Origin: Deltaproteobacteria bacterium
GTDB taxonomy: Bacteria > Desulfobacterota > Deferrisomatia > Deferrisomatales > JACRMM01
DNA: 64,000 bases
Direction: 5' to 3'
Assembly (NCBI GenBank): GCA_016214985.1
Contig: JACRMM010000061.1
Coordinates: forward strand, 1 to 64,000
Of this stretch, positions 32,325 through 40,772 are shown piece by piece; position 1 is the first letter of the stretch; every line of letters begins with the position of its first letter. The notes under the pieces were generated by a model. That model was not told the origin of the DNA, did not search any database, and saw only the letters and a list, made by a program, of their open reading frames with translations. A program made the position numbers and the translations under genes.

Positions 32325-33020
32325 TCAGCCTTCTCTTCCCCGGACGTAGGTGGTCGGGTCGGGCACGCCAGCTTCCGCGAAGCCCTTTCTTCGGAGAAGG
32401 CAACTGTCACAGGCGCCACAGGCGCGGCCGGCCGGATCCGGATCGTAGCAGGAGTGCGTCAGGCGGTAATCGACTCCCAGGGCCACGCCCTTGCGGATGA
32501 TCTCGGCCTTCGTCAACCGAAGCAGCGGCGCCCGGATGCGGAACCGGTCCCCCTCGACCCCTGCTTTCGTCCCCAGGTTGGCAACCTGCTCGAAGGCCTC
32601 GAGATACTCGGGCCGGCAGTCCGGATATCCTGAGTAGTCGAGCGCGTTCACCCCGAGAACGATGTCCCTTGCCCCGAGAACCTCGGCCCACGACAGAGCA
32701 AAGGACAGGAAGATCGTGTTCCGGCCCGGAACGTAGGTGACCGGGATCTCGCGGCCGATGTCCTCGACCGAAGCGGGCTTCGGGACCTCAAAGCCCCTCG
32801 TCAGGGCCGACCCGCCGATCCGGCAGAGGTCGAAGGCGACGGTCCAATGATCGACTGCACCCAGCGCACGGGCCACCACCTGTGCCGCCTCGAGCTCCCG
32901 GCGGTGCCGCTGACCGTAATCGAAACTCATGGCATGGCACTCGAACCCCTCGGCTCGCGCGACCGCGAGACAGGTTGCCGAGTCGAGCCCCCCGCTCAGC
33001 AACACCACGGCTCTCTGCAT
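32325..33020 (-). CDS. queC: 7-cyano-7-deazaguanine synthase
   Basis: Protein of 231 residues of the queuosine pathway. It converts 7-carboxy-7-deazaguanine with ATP and ammonia to preQ0. The PP-loop is VVLLSGGLDSATCLA, then MSFDYGQRHRRELEAA and VPGRNTIFLSFALSWAEVLGA. The C-terminal zinc site is HSCYDPDPAGRACGACDSCLLRRKGF. GAGGAAA precedes the ATG at 33020. No other queuosine genes are adjacent. Confidence 0.95.
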   Translation of the reverse strand: MQRAVVLLSGGLDSATCLAVARAEGFECHAMSFDYGQRHRRELEAAQVVARALGAVDHWTVAFDLCRIGGSALTRGFEVPKPASVEDIGREIPVTYVPGRNTIFLSFALSWAEVLGARDIVLGVNALDYSGYPDCRPEYLEAFEQVANLGTKAGVEGDRFRIRAPLLRLTKAEIIRKGVALGVDYRLTHSCYDPDPAGRACGACDSCLLRRKGFAEAGVPDPTTYVRGREG

Positions 33021-33146
33021 CCAGGTTTCCTCGATACCGCGGGGCCCCCCTCCCAAGGGGGCGTAGTGTAGCAGCCGGCGCCGGGAAACTCACGGACAAA
33101 ATGGGGTCAGTCGGAAACCCACGTCGAAGGCCGGGAGGCCGCAAAC

Positions 33147-33196
33147 ACCGAAGGCCACCGTCATCCGCGAGAGGCGAAGAACGAGTGGCCTTCGGT
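33147..33196 (-). terminator. Hairpin after the methylmalonyl-CoA cluster
   Basis: Perfect 12 bp arms (ACCGAAGGCCAC at 33147-33158 with GTGGCCTTCGGT at 33185-33196) around 26 bases. Read in the direction of the cluster it is followed by GTTTGC, a poor U-tract. Likely the 3' end structure of the mce-containing transcript. Confidence 0.55.
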
Positions 33197-33245
33197 GGGA
33201 CGCGAGTGGTACCCGTCCCTCGGGGACTCGGATGACCCTACGGCC

Positions 33246-33659
33246 TCAGGAGTGCCCCATCTCTTGAACGAGTTCCGTCAGGACACCGCCGGACGCCTTG
33301 GGATGAACGAAGGCGATCTGCGTGCTGTGCGCGCCCGGGCGCGGAGTCTCGTCGACCATCCTGACCCCGGCGACCTTCATTCGGTCGACCTCCCCGGCCA
33401 CGTCAGCCACCTCGTAGGCGATGTGGTGGATACCGGGGCCTCCATTCTTCTCCAGAAACTTGGCCACCGGGGAGTCGGGGCTCGTCGGCTGAATCAGCTC
33501 CAGTCGGACCTCTCCGATGGGAAGGAAGGCGACCTTCACTTTCTGGGAAGCGACCTCCTCGACCCCCCCCAGGGTCAGTCCGAGAGCCTCGGTGTAGAAC
33601 TTGGCGGCGACGGCGATGTCCGGCACCGCGATTCCGATGTGGTTGATCTTGGAAGGCAT
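33246..33659 (-). CDS. mce: Methylmalonyl-CoA epimerase
   Basis: Protein of 137 residues of the glyoxalase/VOC fold: INHIGIAVPDIAVAAKFYTEALGL with a metal-binding His, VRLELIQPTSPDSPVAKFLEKNGGPGIHHIAYEV and GGVLTELVQ with the final Glu ligand. It interconverts (S)- and (R)-methylmalonyl-CoA, linking the transcarboxylase to the B12 mutase encoded upstream. Last gene of the cluster, 36 bp after the mutase small subunit. Confidence 0.95.
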   Translation of the reverse strand: MPSKINHIGIAVPDIAVAAKFYTEALGLTLGGVEEVASQKVKVAFLPIGEVRLELIQPTSPDSPVAKFLEKNGGPGIHHIAYEVADVAGEVDRMKVAGVRMVDETPRPGAHSTQIAFVHPKASGGVLTELVQEMGHS

Positions 33660-33695
33660 GGCTCTTCTCCTTTCGTCCCGGTATCGCGGGCCCGG

Positions 33696-34094
33696 TTACC
33701 GCGTCACTCGGTCGTGAATGAACGTCACCACGTCCCCCGTGTTCGTGCCCGGAAGGAAGATTTCCGCGAATCCTTCCCGCTTGAGCGCCGGGATGTCTTC
33801 GGTCGGGATGATTCCTCCCCCGAACAGGAGCGCGTCGCCCTTCCCCTTTGCCTTGAGCCCTTGAGCCACACGGGGAAAGAGGACGTTATGGGCGCCCGAG
33901 AGGCACGAAAGCCCCACCACGTCCACGTCCTCTTGGATGGCAGCCGCAACGATCTTCTCGGGAGTCTGGCGAATCCCGGTGTAAATCACCTCCATGCCCG
34001 CGTCGCGCAGCGCCCGGGCTACTACCTTGGCGCCCCGGTCGTGCCCATCCAGACCGGGCTTGGCGATCAGAACTCGGATCTTCTTCTCAGCCAT
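33696..34094 (-). CDS. Methylmalonyl-CoA mutase, cobalamin-binding subunit
   Basis: Protein of 132 residues consisting only of the B12-binding domain. The DxHxxG motif is Asp16-Gly-His18-Asp-Arg-Gly21, where His18 would be the lower cobalt ligand, followed by LSCLSGAHNV and DALLFGGGIIPTEDIPAL. It is the separately encoded C-terminal half of methylmalonyl-CoA mutase, with the catalytic half encoded 130 bp upstream. Split mutases of this type are common in anaerobes and archaea. The ATG at 34094 is preceded by AGGGAGG. Confidence 0.95.
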   Translation of the reverse strand: MAEKKIRVLIAKPGLDGHDRGAKVVARALRDAGMEVIYTGIRQTPEKIVAAAIQEDVDVVGLSCLSGAHNVLFPRVAQGLKAKGKGDALLFGGGIIPTEDIPALKREGFAEIFLPGTNTGDVVTFIHDRVTR

Positions 34095-34224
34095 TCGAAA
34101 GTCCCTCCCTTCGTTCCGGAGTCGCGGTATCGGTTGCTTTGCCTCCCGGCGTGGGCCCAGGGTCGAAAACAAGACCCGCGGCGCCCACAGACCGCCGAAA
34201 TCGGGGCCGGCGATCTCCGGCCTC

Positions 34225-35886
34225 CTAGCCTGCCGCGGTGTACTCCCCGTACACCCCGCGCAGAACGCCGCAGATCTCGCCGAGAGACGCATACGTCTTC
34301 ACGGCCTCGTAGATGGGCACGACGACGTTGCCGCCCTCGACCGCAACGCGCCGCAGTGTTTCGAGGCAGGCCTTGGTGCCCGCAGCGTCCCGCTCCGCCT
34401 TGAGTTTCACAAGCTTCTGCTTCTGGTAGGCCTCTACGGCAGCATCGACCTTGAGAAGGCGGGACGGCGGACCCTCCTGGACCTGGAACAGGTTGACGCC
34501 CACGACCACCTGCTCCCCCAGCTCGACGGCCTTCTGGTAGGCGTACGCGCTGTCTGCAATCTCCTGCTGCACGTAACCGGCCTCGATGGCCTTTACGACG
34601 CCCCCCAGGTTGTCGATCTTCTCGATGTACGCCAGGGCCTTGGCCTCGATTTCGTCGGTGAGCGCCTCGACGCAGTAAGAGCCCCCGAAGGGGTCAACGG
34701 TGTCGGCCACTCCCGACTCGTACGCCGCAATCTGCTGCGTGCGCAGCGCGATCATCACGGAATCTTCGGTGGGCAGACACAGGGCCTCGTCCCTGGAGTT
34801 GGTGTGAAGGCTCTGGGTGCCTCCCATCACCGCCGCCAGCGTCTGGACCGTCACTCGGATGATATTGTTGTCCGGCTGTTGCGCCGTGAGGCTGCTCCCT
34901 GCGGTCTGCGTGTGGAAACGCAGCATCATGCTGCGCGGGTCCTTGGCCTTGAAGCGGTCCCGCATGATCTTCGCCCACAGCCGGCGGGCGGCGCGGAACT
35001 TGGCCACCTCCTCGAGGAGGTTGTTGTGGCAGTTGAAGAAGAACGACAGGCGTCCCGCGAACTCGTCCACGTCCATGCCGGCGCCCACCGCCGCCTCCAC
35101 GTAGGCGATGGCATTGGCGAGCGTGAAGGCCACCTCCTGGACCGCGCTGGATCCCGCCTCGCGAATGTGGTAGCCGGAGATGGAGATCGTGTTCCATTGC
35201 GGCACGTTTGTCTTGCAGTACGCGAGGATGTCGGTGATGACCTTCAGGCTCTGCTGGGGCGGAAAGATGTAGGTTCCCCGTGCCACGTACTCCTTGAGCA
35301 GGTCGTTTTGGATCGTGCCCTGGAGCTTCTCCTTCGCGACCCCCTGCTTTTCCGCCACTGCGAGGTACATGGCGAGAAGGACGGCCGCGGGCGAGTTGAT
35401 CGTCATGGACGTGGAGACCTTGTCGAGCGGGATGCCGTCGAAGAGGATCTCCATGTCACGCAGGGTGTCGATCGCCACTCCAACCTTGCCGACCTCTCCC
35501 TCGGCGAGCTCGTGGTCCGAGTCATAGCCAATCTGCGTGGGCAGGTCGAAGGCAACGGAGAGGCCGGTCTGGCCCTGTTCGAGCAGATACTTGTACCGCT
35601 CGTTCGTCTGCTCGGCGGTGCCGAACCCTGCATATTGCCTCATGGTCCAGAAACGCCCCCGGTACATGGTCGGCTGAACGCCCCGCGTGAACGGATACTG
35701 TCCAGGGATTCCGACCTTCTCCAGGTACGCATCGTCCTCCACGTCCACCGGCGTGAAGAGCCGCTTGACCTCGATGGCCGACGTCGTCTCGAAACGAGAC
35801 CTTCGCTCCGGCGCCTTGGCCAGCGCCTTGGCGATCACCTTCTCGTCCCACTCCCGGATCTTCTGCTGGATCGCTTCGCGACTCAT
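34225..35886 (-). CDS. Methylmalonyl-CoA mutase, catalytic subunit
   Basis: Protein of 553 residues, the N-terminal TIM-barrel half of methylmalonyl-CoA mutase. Signature segments are YPFTRGVQPTMYRGRFWTMRQYAGFGTAEQTNERYKYLLEQGQTGLSVAFDLPTQIGYDSDH (written here in pieces of the family pattern: FTRGV.PTMY, WT.RQYAGF), TISISGYHIREAGSSA and QTLAAVMGGTQSLHTNS. It carries out the adenosylcobalamin radical rearrangement between methylmalonyl-CoA and succinyl-CoA together with the small B12 subunit downstream. The ATG at 35886 has GGAGGG close upstream. Confidence 0.95.
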   Translation of the reverse strand: MSREAIQQKIREWDEKVIAKALAKAPERRSRFETTSAIEVKRLFTPVDVEDDAYLEKVGIPGQYPFTRGVQPTMYRGRFWTMRQYAGFGTAEQTNERYKYLLEQGQTGLSVAFDLPTQIGYDSDHELAEGEVGKVGVAIDTLRDMEILFDGIPLDKVSTSMTINSPAAVLLAMYLAVAEKQGVAKEKLQGTIQNDLLKEYVARGTYIFPPQQSLKVITDILAYCKTNVPQWNTISISGYHIREAGSSAVQEVAFTLANAIAYVEAAVGAGMDVDEFAGRLSFFFNCHNNLLEEVAKFRAARRLWAKIMRDRFKAKDPRSMMLRFHTQTAGSSLTAQQPDNNIIRVTVQTLAAVMGGTQSLHTNSRDEALCLPTEDSVMIALRTQQIAAYESGVADTVDPFGGSYCVEALTDEIEAKALAYIEKIDNLGGVVKAIEAGYVQQEIADSAYAYQKAVELGEQVVVGVNLFQVQEGPPSRLLKVDAAVEAYQKQKLVKLKAERDAAGTKACLETLRRVAVEGGNVVVPIYEAVKTYASLGEICGVLRGVYGEYTAAG

Positions 35887-35967
35887 GTACCCTCCCTTCC
35901 CATGCCAGGACCGCGTCCCCCCAAGACGCCGTCGGTTATCCAACGAGACAGGAGCCAGCGCTGCGGC

Positions 35968-37521
35968 TTAGAGCGGGATGTTCCCGTGCTTGCGCGCTGG
36001 ATTCGTGTCCCGCTTCGTGCGCAGCGCTTCCAGCGCCTGGATCACCCGGATCCGCGTGTCTTCCGGCAGGATCACTTCGTCGATGTAGCCGAGTTCGGCG
36101 GCCTGGTACGGGTTGGCAAACTGATCGCTGTAGTCCGCGATCTTCTGCTTCCGCACCGCCACCTTGTCCGCCGCCTTCTCGATCTCCTTGGCAAAGACGA
36201 TCTCGACGGCTCCCTGCGGTCCCATGACGGCGATCTCTGCCGTCGGATACGCGAGGTTGACGTCGCCCCTCAGGTGCTTTGAGCTCATGACGCAATAGGC
36301 GCCGCCGTAGGCCTTCCGGGTGATGACGGTGATCTTCGGAACCGTGGCCTCGGAGTAGGCATAGATGAGCTTCGCGCCGTGCTTGATGATCCCGCGGTAC
36401 TCCTGGTCCGTGCCCGGCAGGTATCCCGGCACATCCTCCAGCGTCACGATCGGGATGTTGAAGGCGTCGCAGAAGCGGACGAACCGGGCGCCCTTCATGG
36501 AGGCGTCGCAGTCCAGGCAGCCCGCCAGGTAATTGGGCTGATTGGCGACGATTCCCACGACCATCCCGCCCATCCGTCCGAAACCGACGACGATGTTCGG
36601 GGCGTAGTGCTCGTGGACCTCGAGGAACTCCCCTCGGTCCACCATGGCTCCGATGATCACCTTGATGTCGTACCCCTTGTTGGGGTTGTCCGGAACCGTC
36701 TCGTTGATCTCGGTGAGCTTTCGGTCCGCCGGATCCTCGCAGGGTGCGGCAGGCGGATCCTCGACGTTGTTGGATGGGAGGTAGGAGAGGAGCCGCCGGA
36801 TCTTCTGGATGCACTCCGCGTCGGTCGGCGCCATGAAGTGTGCGACCCCGGAGGTCTTGTTGTGGGTCAGGGCACCCCCGAGGGCGTCCATGCTGATGTC
36901 CTCGTTCGTCACCGACTTGATGACCTTGGGGCCGGTGATGAACATGTGGCTCGTGCCCTCGACCATGAAGACGTAGTCCGTGAGCGCCGGGCTGTACACC
37001 GCCCCCCCTGCACAGGTGCCGATGATGGCGGAGATCTGAGGGATGACCCCGGAGCTCATGACGTTGCGGTGAAAGATGTTGGCGTATCCGGCCAGGCTCC
37101 CCACTCCCTCTTGAATGCGAGCGCCACCGGAGTCGTTCAGCCCGACCATCGGCGCCCCGTTCTTCAAGGCCATGTCCATGATCTTGCAGATCTTGTTGGA
37201 CATCGTCAGCGAAAGGCTTCCACCGAAGACCGTAAAGTCCTGCGCGTAGGAGTAAACGAACCGGCCGTCGACCTTGCCGTAACCGGTCACGACGCCGTCC
37301 CCGAGGAACTTCGTCTTCTCCATCCCAAAGTTGGTACACTGATGCGTCACGAACTTGTCGACCTCGACAAACGTGCCAGGATCGAACAGCAGCGCGAGGC
37401 GTTCCCGTGCGGTGAGCTTGCCGGACTTGTGGTGCTTCGCGATCCGCTCCTCCCCCCCTCCGGCCTCAGCGTCACGGTTCTTCTGGGCGAGCAGCTCGAA
37501 GTTTTCTCTCAACGTGGCCAT
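35968..37521 (-). CDS. Acyl-CoA carboxyltransferase (12S / propionyl-CoA carboxylase beta type)
   Basis: Protein of 517 residues with two crotonase-fold halves typical of biotin-dependent acyl-CoA carboxyltransferases: KLTARERLALLFDPGTF, AQDFTVFGGSLSLTMSNKI, DSGGARIQEGVGSLAGY in the first half, and LEDVPGYLPGTDQEYRGIIKHGAKLIYAYSEAT (family pattern V.GYLPGT.QE) and AYGGAYCVMSSKHL in the second. It moves a carboxyl group between carboxybiotin and propionyl-CoA. Neighbours are the 5S/biotin fusion upstream and the mutase downstream. No biotin carboxylase gene is present, so a transcarboxylase or decarboxylase role is more likely than an ATP-driven carboxylase. Confidence 0.93.
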   Translation of the reverse strand: MATLRENFELLAQKNRDAEAGGGEERIAKHHKSGKLTARERLALLFDPGTFVEVDKFVTHQCTNFGMEKTKFLGDGVVTGYGKVDGRFVYSYAQDFTVFGGSLSLTMSNKICKIMDMALKNGAPMVGLNDSGGARIQEGVGSLAGYANIFHRNVMSSGVIPQISAIIGTCAGGAVYSPALTDYVFMVEGTSHMFITGPKVIKSVTNEDISMDALGGALTHNKTSGVAHFMAPTDAECIQKIRRLLSYLPSNNVEDPPAAPCEDPADRKLTEINETVPDNPNKGYDIKVIIGAMVDRGEFLEVHEHYAPNIVVGFGRMGGMVVGIVANQPNYLAGCLDCDASMKGARFVRFCDAFNIPIVTLEDVPGYLPGTDQEYRGIIKHGAKLIYAYSEATVPKITVITRKAYGGAYCVMSSKHLRGDVNLAYPTAEIAVMGPQGAVEIVFAKEIEKAADKVAVRKQKIADYSDQFANPYQAAELGYIDEVILPEDTRIRVIQALEALRTKRDTNPARKHGNIPL

Positions 37522-37606
37522 GCGAATCCTCCCTGCAAAGTCTCCGGACCCTGATCCCGAGCGTCTCCGCGAGACACCCTGGACAGGGACCGGGACTGCG
37601 GACCCA

Positions 37607-39535
37607 TCAGTTGATCGTCAGAAGCACCGCGTCCTTGGGAACGCTGTCGCCCTTGGCGAAGAAGGTCTCCCCCACGACGCCGTCGACGGGCGCCTCGAGG
37701 CCATTCTCCATCTTCATGGCCTCCAGGATCACGACGACATCGCCCGCCTTCACGGCGTCGCCTGGCTTCACGAGGTACTCCACGACCATCCCCGGCATGG
37801 GGGACAGGAGGGAGCCCTTCCCCACCGCCGCGGGCGCGGCTCTTGGCGCAGGCGCAGGCGCAGGCGGGGCGGGCTGGGGCGCAGGGGCCGCGGCCACCGC
37901 GGCCGGGGCGGCCACCGTCGTGACCACCGGCGCGCCGGCCGGCGCCTCCACGTCCACCTCGAAGTACTCGCCGTCGACGAAGACGCGGTAGGTCCGGGCC
38001 CCGGGGCCCTTGGGAGGCGCCTCCTTCGCAGTCTTCTGCACCAGTTCTCCGGCCATGGCTTTCTTGACCAGCGCCTCTTCGGCCTTGGCGTCCTCCAGGG
38101 TGCGGGCCTTCCACTCCGCTGGAGCCGGCTCCTTACCCGCGCGTACCGCAAGGAACCTCTTCCCCGTCGTCGGGAACATCGTATAGAGGAGCAAGTCCTT
38201 CCGGTCCTTGGCCAGGTCTCCGATCTCGCCCTTGGCCTTCTCGAGCTCAGGGGTGAGCACATCGGCGGGCCTCTGCGTGATGGGCTTCTCCCCTTTCGCG
38301 TAGCCTTTGAGGGCCAGCTTCTGGAGTTCCTTGTCAATGGCAGCCGGTGCTCGCCCATAGAGACCGTAGCAGTAGTCCTTCACCTGGCCGGAGATCATCT
38401 TGTAGCGGTCGGTGATCGTCCCGGGCTTGCCGAACAGGACGTTCATGACCGCTTGGACGCCGACGATCTGGCTCGTCGGCGTTACGAGAGGAGGATAGCC
38501 GAGATCCTTCCGGACTCGGGGGAGCTCCTCGAACACCTCGCCCAGCCGATTCTCCGCGTTCGCCTCCCGCAGCTGCGTCACCAGGTTCGAAATCATCCCT
38601 CCCGGCGTCTGGTGCAGGAGCACTCCGATGTCGGCCACGGCGAGGCGCGTCGTGTCGAGCAGGTGCCGGTACTTCGGGCCGATCTTTTCTAGGTACTCAG
38701 CCACCTCGAGCAACTGCTGCATGTCGAAGCCCGTGTCGCGATCCGTGCCTCGAAGCATCATGACGATCGGCTCGATGGCCGGGTGGCTCGTGCGGCCGGC
38801 AAAGGGAGCCGAGCAAGTGTCGATGATGTCGACCCCGGCATCGATGGCGCGCTGGAACGTGTATTCCGCAAGCCCGGAGGTCGTGTGGCAGTGGAGCTCG
38901 AGGGGAAGCCCCGTGGCCTTCTTCAACTCTCGGACGAGAACGAAGGCGTCGTCGGGCGACAGCAGCCCGGCCATGTCCTTGATGCAGATCGAGTCGGCAC
39001 CCATGTCTGCGTAGGACTTAGCCTTCTTCACCCAGTAGTCGAGCGTGAAGATCTTCCCTCCCATCTTCCGCTCGGTCAGGGTGTAGGACAGCGCGGCCTG
39101 GAAGTGCATTCCGCACTTCTTGACCGCCTTGGCCGGCCGCTCGAAGTTGCGCTCATCATTGAGTGCGTCGAAGATGCGGAAGATGTCGATCCCCGCCTCG
39201 GCAGCCTCCGCGACAAACGCGTCCACCACGTCGTCGGCGAAGTTGCGGTAGGCCACGAGGTTCTGGCCCCGCAACAGCATCTGGAACTTTACGCTCTTGG
39301 GGATGTACCGGCGCAGCAGCTTCGGGCGGGCCCAGGGGTCCTCTCCCAGGAAGCGGTGCATCGTATCGAAGGTCGCCCCTCCCCACACCTCCATGGAGTA
39401 GTAGCCAACCTTCCCGACCGTCTCGGCGATCGCCTCGATGTCCTCGGTCCTCATCCGCGTGGCAAAGAGGCTCTGGTGGCCGTCACGAAACGTGAGATCG
39501 GTGATCTTCAGAGGCTGATTGGCCGGTTTGGTCAT
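37607..39535 (-). CDS. Pyruvate/oxaloacetate carboxyltransferase with biotin domain (5S + 1.3S)
   Basis: Protein of 642 residues. Residues 8-480 are the 5S/PycB/OadA carboxyltransferase: ITDLTFRDGHQSLFATR with the metal site, FQMLLRGQNLVAYRNFADDVV, SICIKDMAGLLSP and LELHCHTTSGLAE. A Pro/Ala-rich hinge (about 535-565) leads to a biotinyl domain with EAMKMEN as the lysine attachment site. It transfers carboxyl from oxaloacetate to biotin, or the reverse. Combined with the 12S-type subunit 85 bp downstream it makes a methylmalonyl-CoA:pyruvate transcarboxylase plausible. AAGGAG precedes the ATG at 39535. Confidence 0.93.
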   Translation of the reverse strand: MTKPANQPLKITDLTFRDGHQSLFATRMRTEDIEAIAETVGKVGYYSMEVWGGATFDTMHRFLGEDPWARPKLLRRYIPKSVKFQMLLRGQNLVAYRNFADDVVDAFVAEAAEAGIDIFRIFDALNDERNFERPAKAVKKCGMHFQAALSYTLTERKMGGKIFTLDYWVKKAKSYADMGADSICIKDMAGLLSPDDAFVLVRELKKATGLPLELHCHTTSGLAEYTFQRAIDAGVDIIDTCSAPFAGRTSHPAIEPIVMMLRGTDRDTGFDMQQLLEVAEYLEKIGPKYRHLLDTTRLAVADIGVLLHQTPGGMISNLVTQLREANAENRLGEVFEELPRVRKDLGYPPLVTPTSQIVGVQAVMNVLFGKPGTITDRYKMISGQVKDYCYGLYGRAPAAIDKELQKLALKGYAKGEKPITQRPADVLTPELEKAKGEIGDLAKDRKDLLLYTMFPTTGKRFLAVRAGKEPAPAEWKARTLEDAKAEEALVKKAMAGELVQKTAKEAPPKGPGARTYRVFVDGEYFEVDVEAPAGAPVVTTVAAPAAVAAAPAPQPAPPAPAPAPRAAPAAVGKGSLLSPMPGMVVEYLVKPGDAVKAGDVVVILEAMKMENGLEAPVDGVVGETFFAKGDSVPKDAVLLTIN

Positions 39536-39608
39536 TGCGGACTCCTTCCCAAAAGGGACAATGGGCTCAACGGTGCGAAGCGTTATACCAAGGTCTAGAG
39601 CGCGGGGG

Positions 39609-39830
39609 CTACCAGGACTTGGACAAGCGGCGCTGCAAGAGCACGCGGTCGCGCATGGCGTCCTGACGCCCCGCCCACCCCCAGAGCGGCGGCAATGCGC
39701 ACGGCAAGCCCGGCCCCTGGCGCGAGGAAGCAGCGCCGGCCGAGGACGGCAACACGGCCTCGGTTTCGGCGATGCACTGGAGGACTGCGGCCATGGCGGC
39801 CGCCACCTTCTTCGGGTGAACCGAACCCAT
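39609..39830 (-). CDS. Small protein of the methylmalonyl-CoA cluster
   Basis: A 73-residue protein beginning MGSVHPKKVAAAMAAVLQCIAETEA. It has an Ala-rich amphipathic helix and then a Gly/Trp-containing basic tail (PLWGWAGRQDAMRDRVLLQRRL). GAGGAGGG stands at good distance before the ATG, and the gene fits between the regulator and the 5S/biotin gene in the same direction, which argues that it is real. Small helical proteins occur next to carboxyltransferase genes in related anaerobes, so a subunit role is possible. I cannot name it. Confidence 0.55.
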   Translation of the reverse strand: MGSVHPKKVAAAMAAVLQCIAETEAVLPSSAGAASSRQGPGLPCALPPLWGWAGRQDAMRDRVLLQRRLSKSW

Positions 39831-39881
39831 GGTTCCCTCCTCAGCGACGGCCCACCGCGGGTCCAGTGGGCACTAGACGGT

Positions 39882-40577
39882 TCAGGCGCCTTTGGCGAGC
39901 ACCGCGAGGACCTTGGCTCCAACACCCCCGTGGGAGAGGAGCCGATGCTTGAGCGCCGACTCGAAGTACACGCTGTCGCCCTCGGTCAGGACGATTCTCT
40001 GATCCTCGAGCAGCAACTCCGCCTCCCCCTCCAGGATCAGTAAGAACTCCTCACCCTCGTGGCTGTACTGGTTCTCCTCGTTCCTCATCCCAGGGTCCAC
40101 GGTGAGCAGGAACGGCTCCATGATCTTGTCGCGCTTCCGGTAGGTCAGCGCGTGGTATGTGTAGCCGTGCTCGCCGCCCGTGAGGGAGATGACCCGCGTC
40201 ACCGCCGGCCGCATCTCCTTGCGGACCACCTCGTACTCCTCCTCGGGTCCCTCGTCACGGAAGAAGTATCCGACGCGCACACCCAGAACCTTCGCGATCC
40301 GAGACAAGGTCGCGATGGGGGGAGAGACGTTGTTGTTCTCGATTTGCGAGATCAGCGCCGGGGAGAAACCGGTGTCGTCAGCGACCTCCTGCAGGGTCTT
40401 CTTCCGGGCAAGACGAAGCACCTTGATCTTCGACCCGATCCGAAACTCCTCGGTCAGCGCGTCCCGATTCTCGGGCTGCGGTGCCAGTTCGCCATCGACG
40501 CCGCGTACCCGCATCCGTCCACTTTTTGCAGACGACGGGGAAGACGTCTTGCTTGCCCTTCCCTTCGAGGTGCTCAC
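39882..40577 (-). CDS. XRE-cupin transcriptional regulator of the methylmalonyl-CoA cluster
   Basis: Protein of 231 residues starting with GTG. A basic disordered N-terminus of about 45 residues precedes a helix-turn-helix (IKVLRLARKKTLQEVADDTGFSPALISQIENNNVSPPIATLSRIAKVLG) and a cupin domain (MRNEENQYSHEGEEFLLILEGEAELLLEDQ, LTEGDSVYFESALKHRL). It has the same design as the regulator at 14576-15187. It lies 51 bp upstream of the small protein and the carboxyltransferase genes in the same direction, so it is probably co-transcribed with, and controls, this cluster, perhaps sensing an acyl-CoA or organic acid. Confidence 0.88.
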   Translation of the reverse strand: MSTSKGRASKTSSPSSAKSGRMRVRGVDGELAPQPENRDALTEEFRIGSKIKVLRLARKKTLQEVADDTGFSPALISQIENNNVSPPIATLSRIAKVLGVRVGYFFRDEGPEEEYEVVRKEMRPAVTRVISLTGGEHGYTYHALTYRKRDKIMEPFLLTVDPGMRNEENQYSHEGEEFLLILEGEAELLLEDQRIVLTEGDSVYFESALKHRLLSHGGVGAKVLAVLAKGA

Positions 40578-40631
40578 TGGCGTCGGGTCTCCGGAACGAT
40601 CTAGGGAGGTCTCATGGCGCGAATCGGCCGC

Positions 40632-40660
40632 ATTGTATGAGGGAGGGACCGAAGGGTCAA
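40632..40660 (-). promoter_or_regulatory. Promoter of the regulator/methylmalonyl-CoA operon
   Basis: Minus strand TTGACC (40660-40655), a 17 bp spacer and TACAAT (40637-40632). Strong agreement with sigma70 consensus. It lies 55 bp upstream of the GTG start of the regulator and just after the iclR terminator. Confidence 0.75.
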
Positions 40661-40720
40661 GGATCTTTTTAGCAAAAATAAAAACTCTTTAGTTAAGTTA
40701 AAAGACCCGCGCTCGGGCTC

Positions 40721-40752
40721 AAAAAAACCCCTTTCCTGGAAAAGGGGTTTTC
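40721..40752 (-). terminator. Terminator of the iclR gene
   Basis: Minus strand AACCCCTTTTCC, one base, GGAAAGGGG, then seven T. It lies 21 bp after the iclR stop. Confidence 0.9.
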
Positions 40753-40772
40753 CTGCAGGGCAAAACGGGCAT

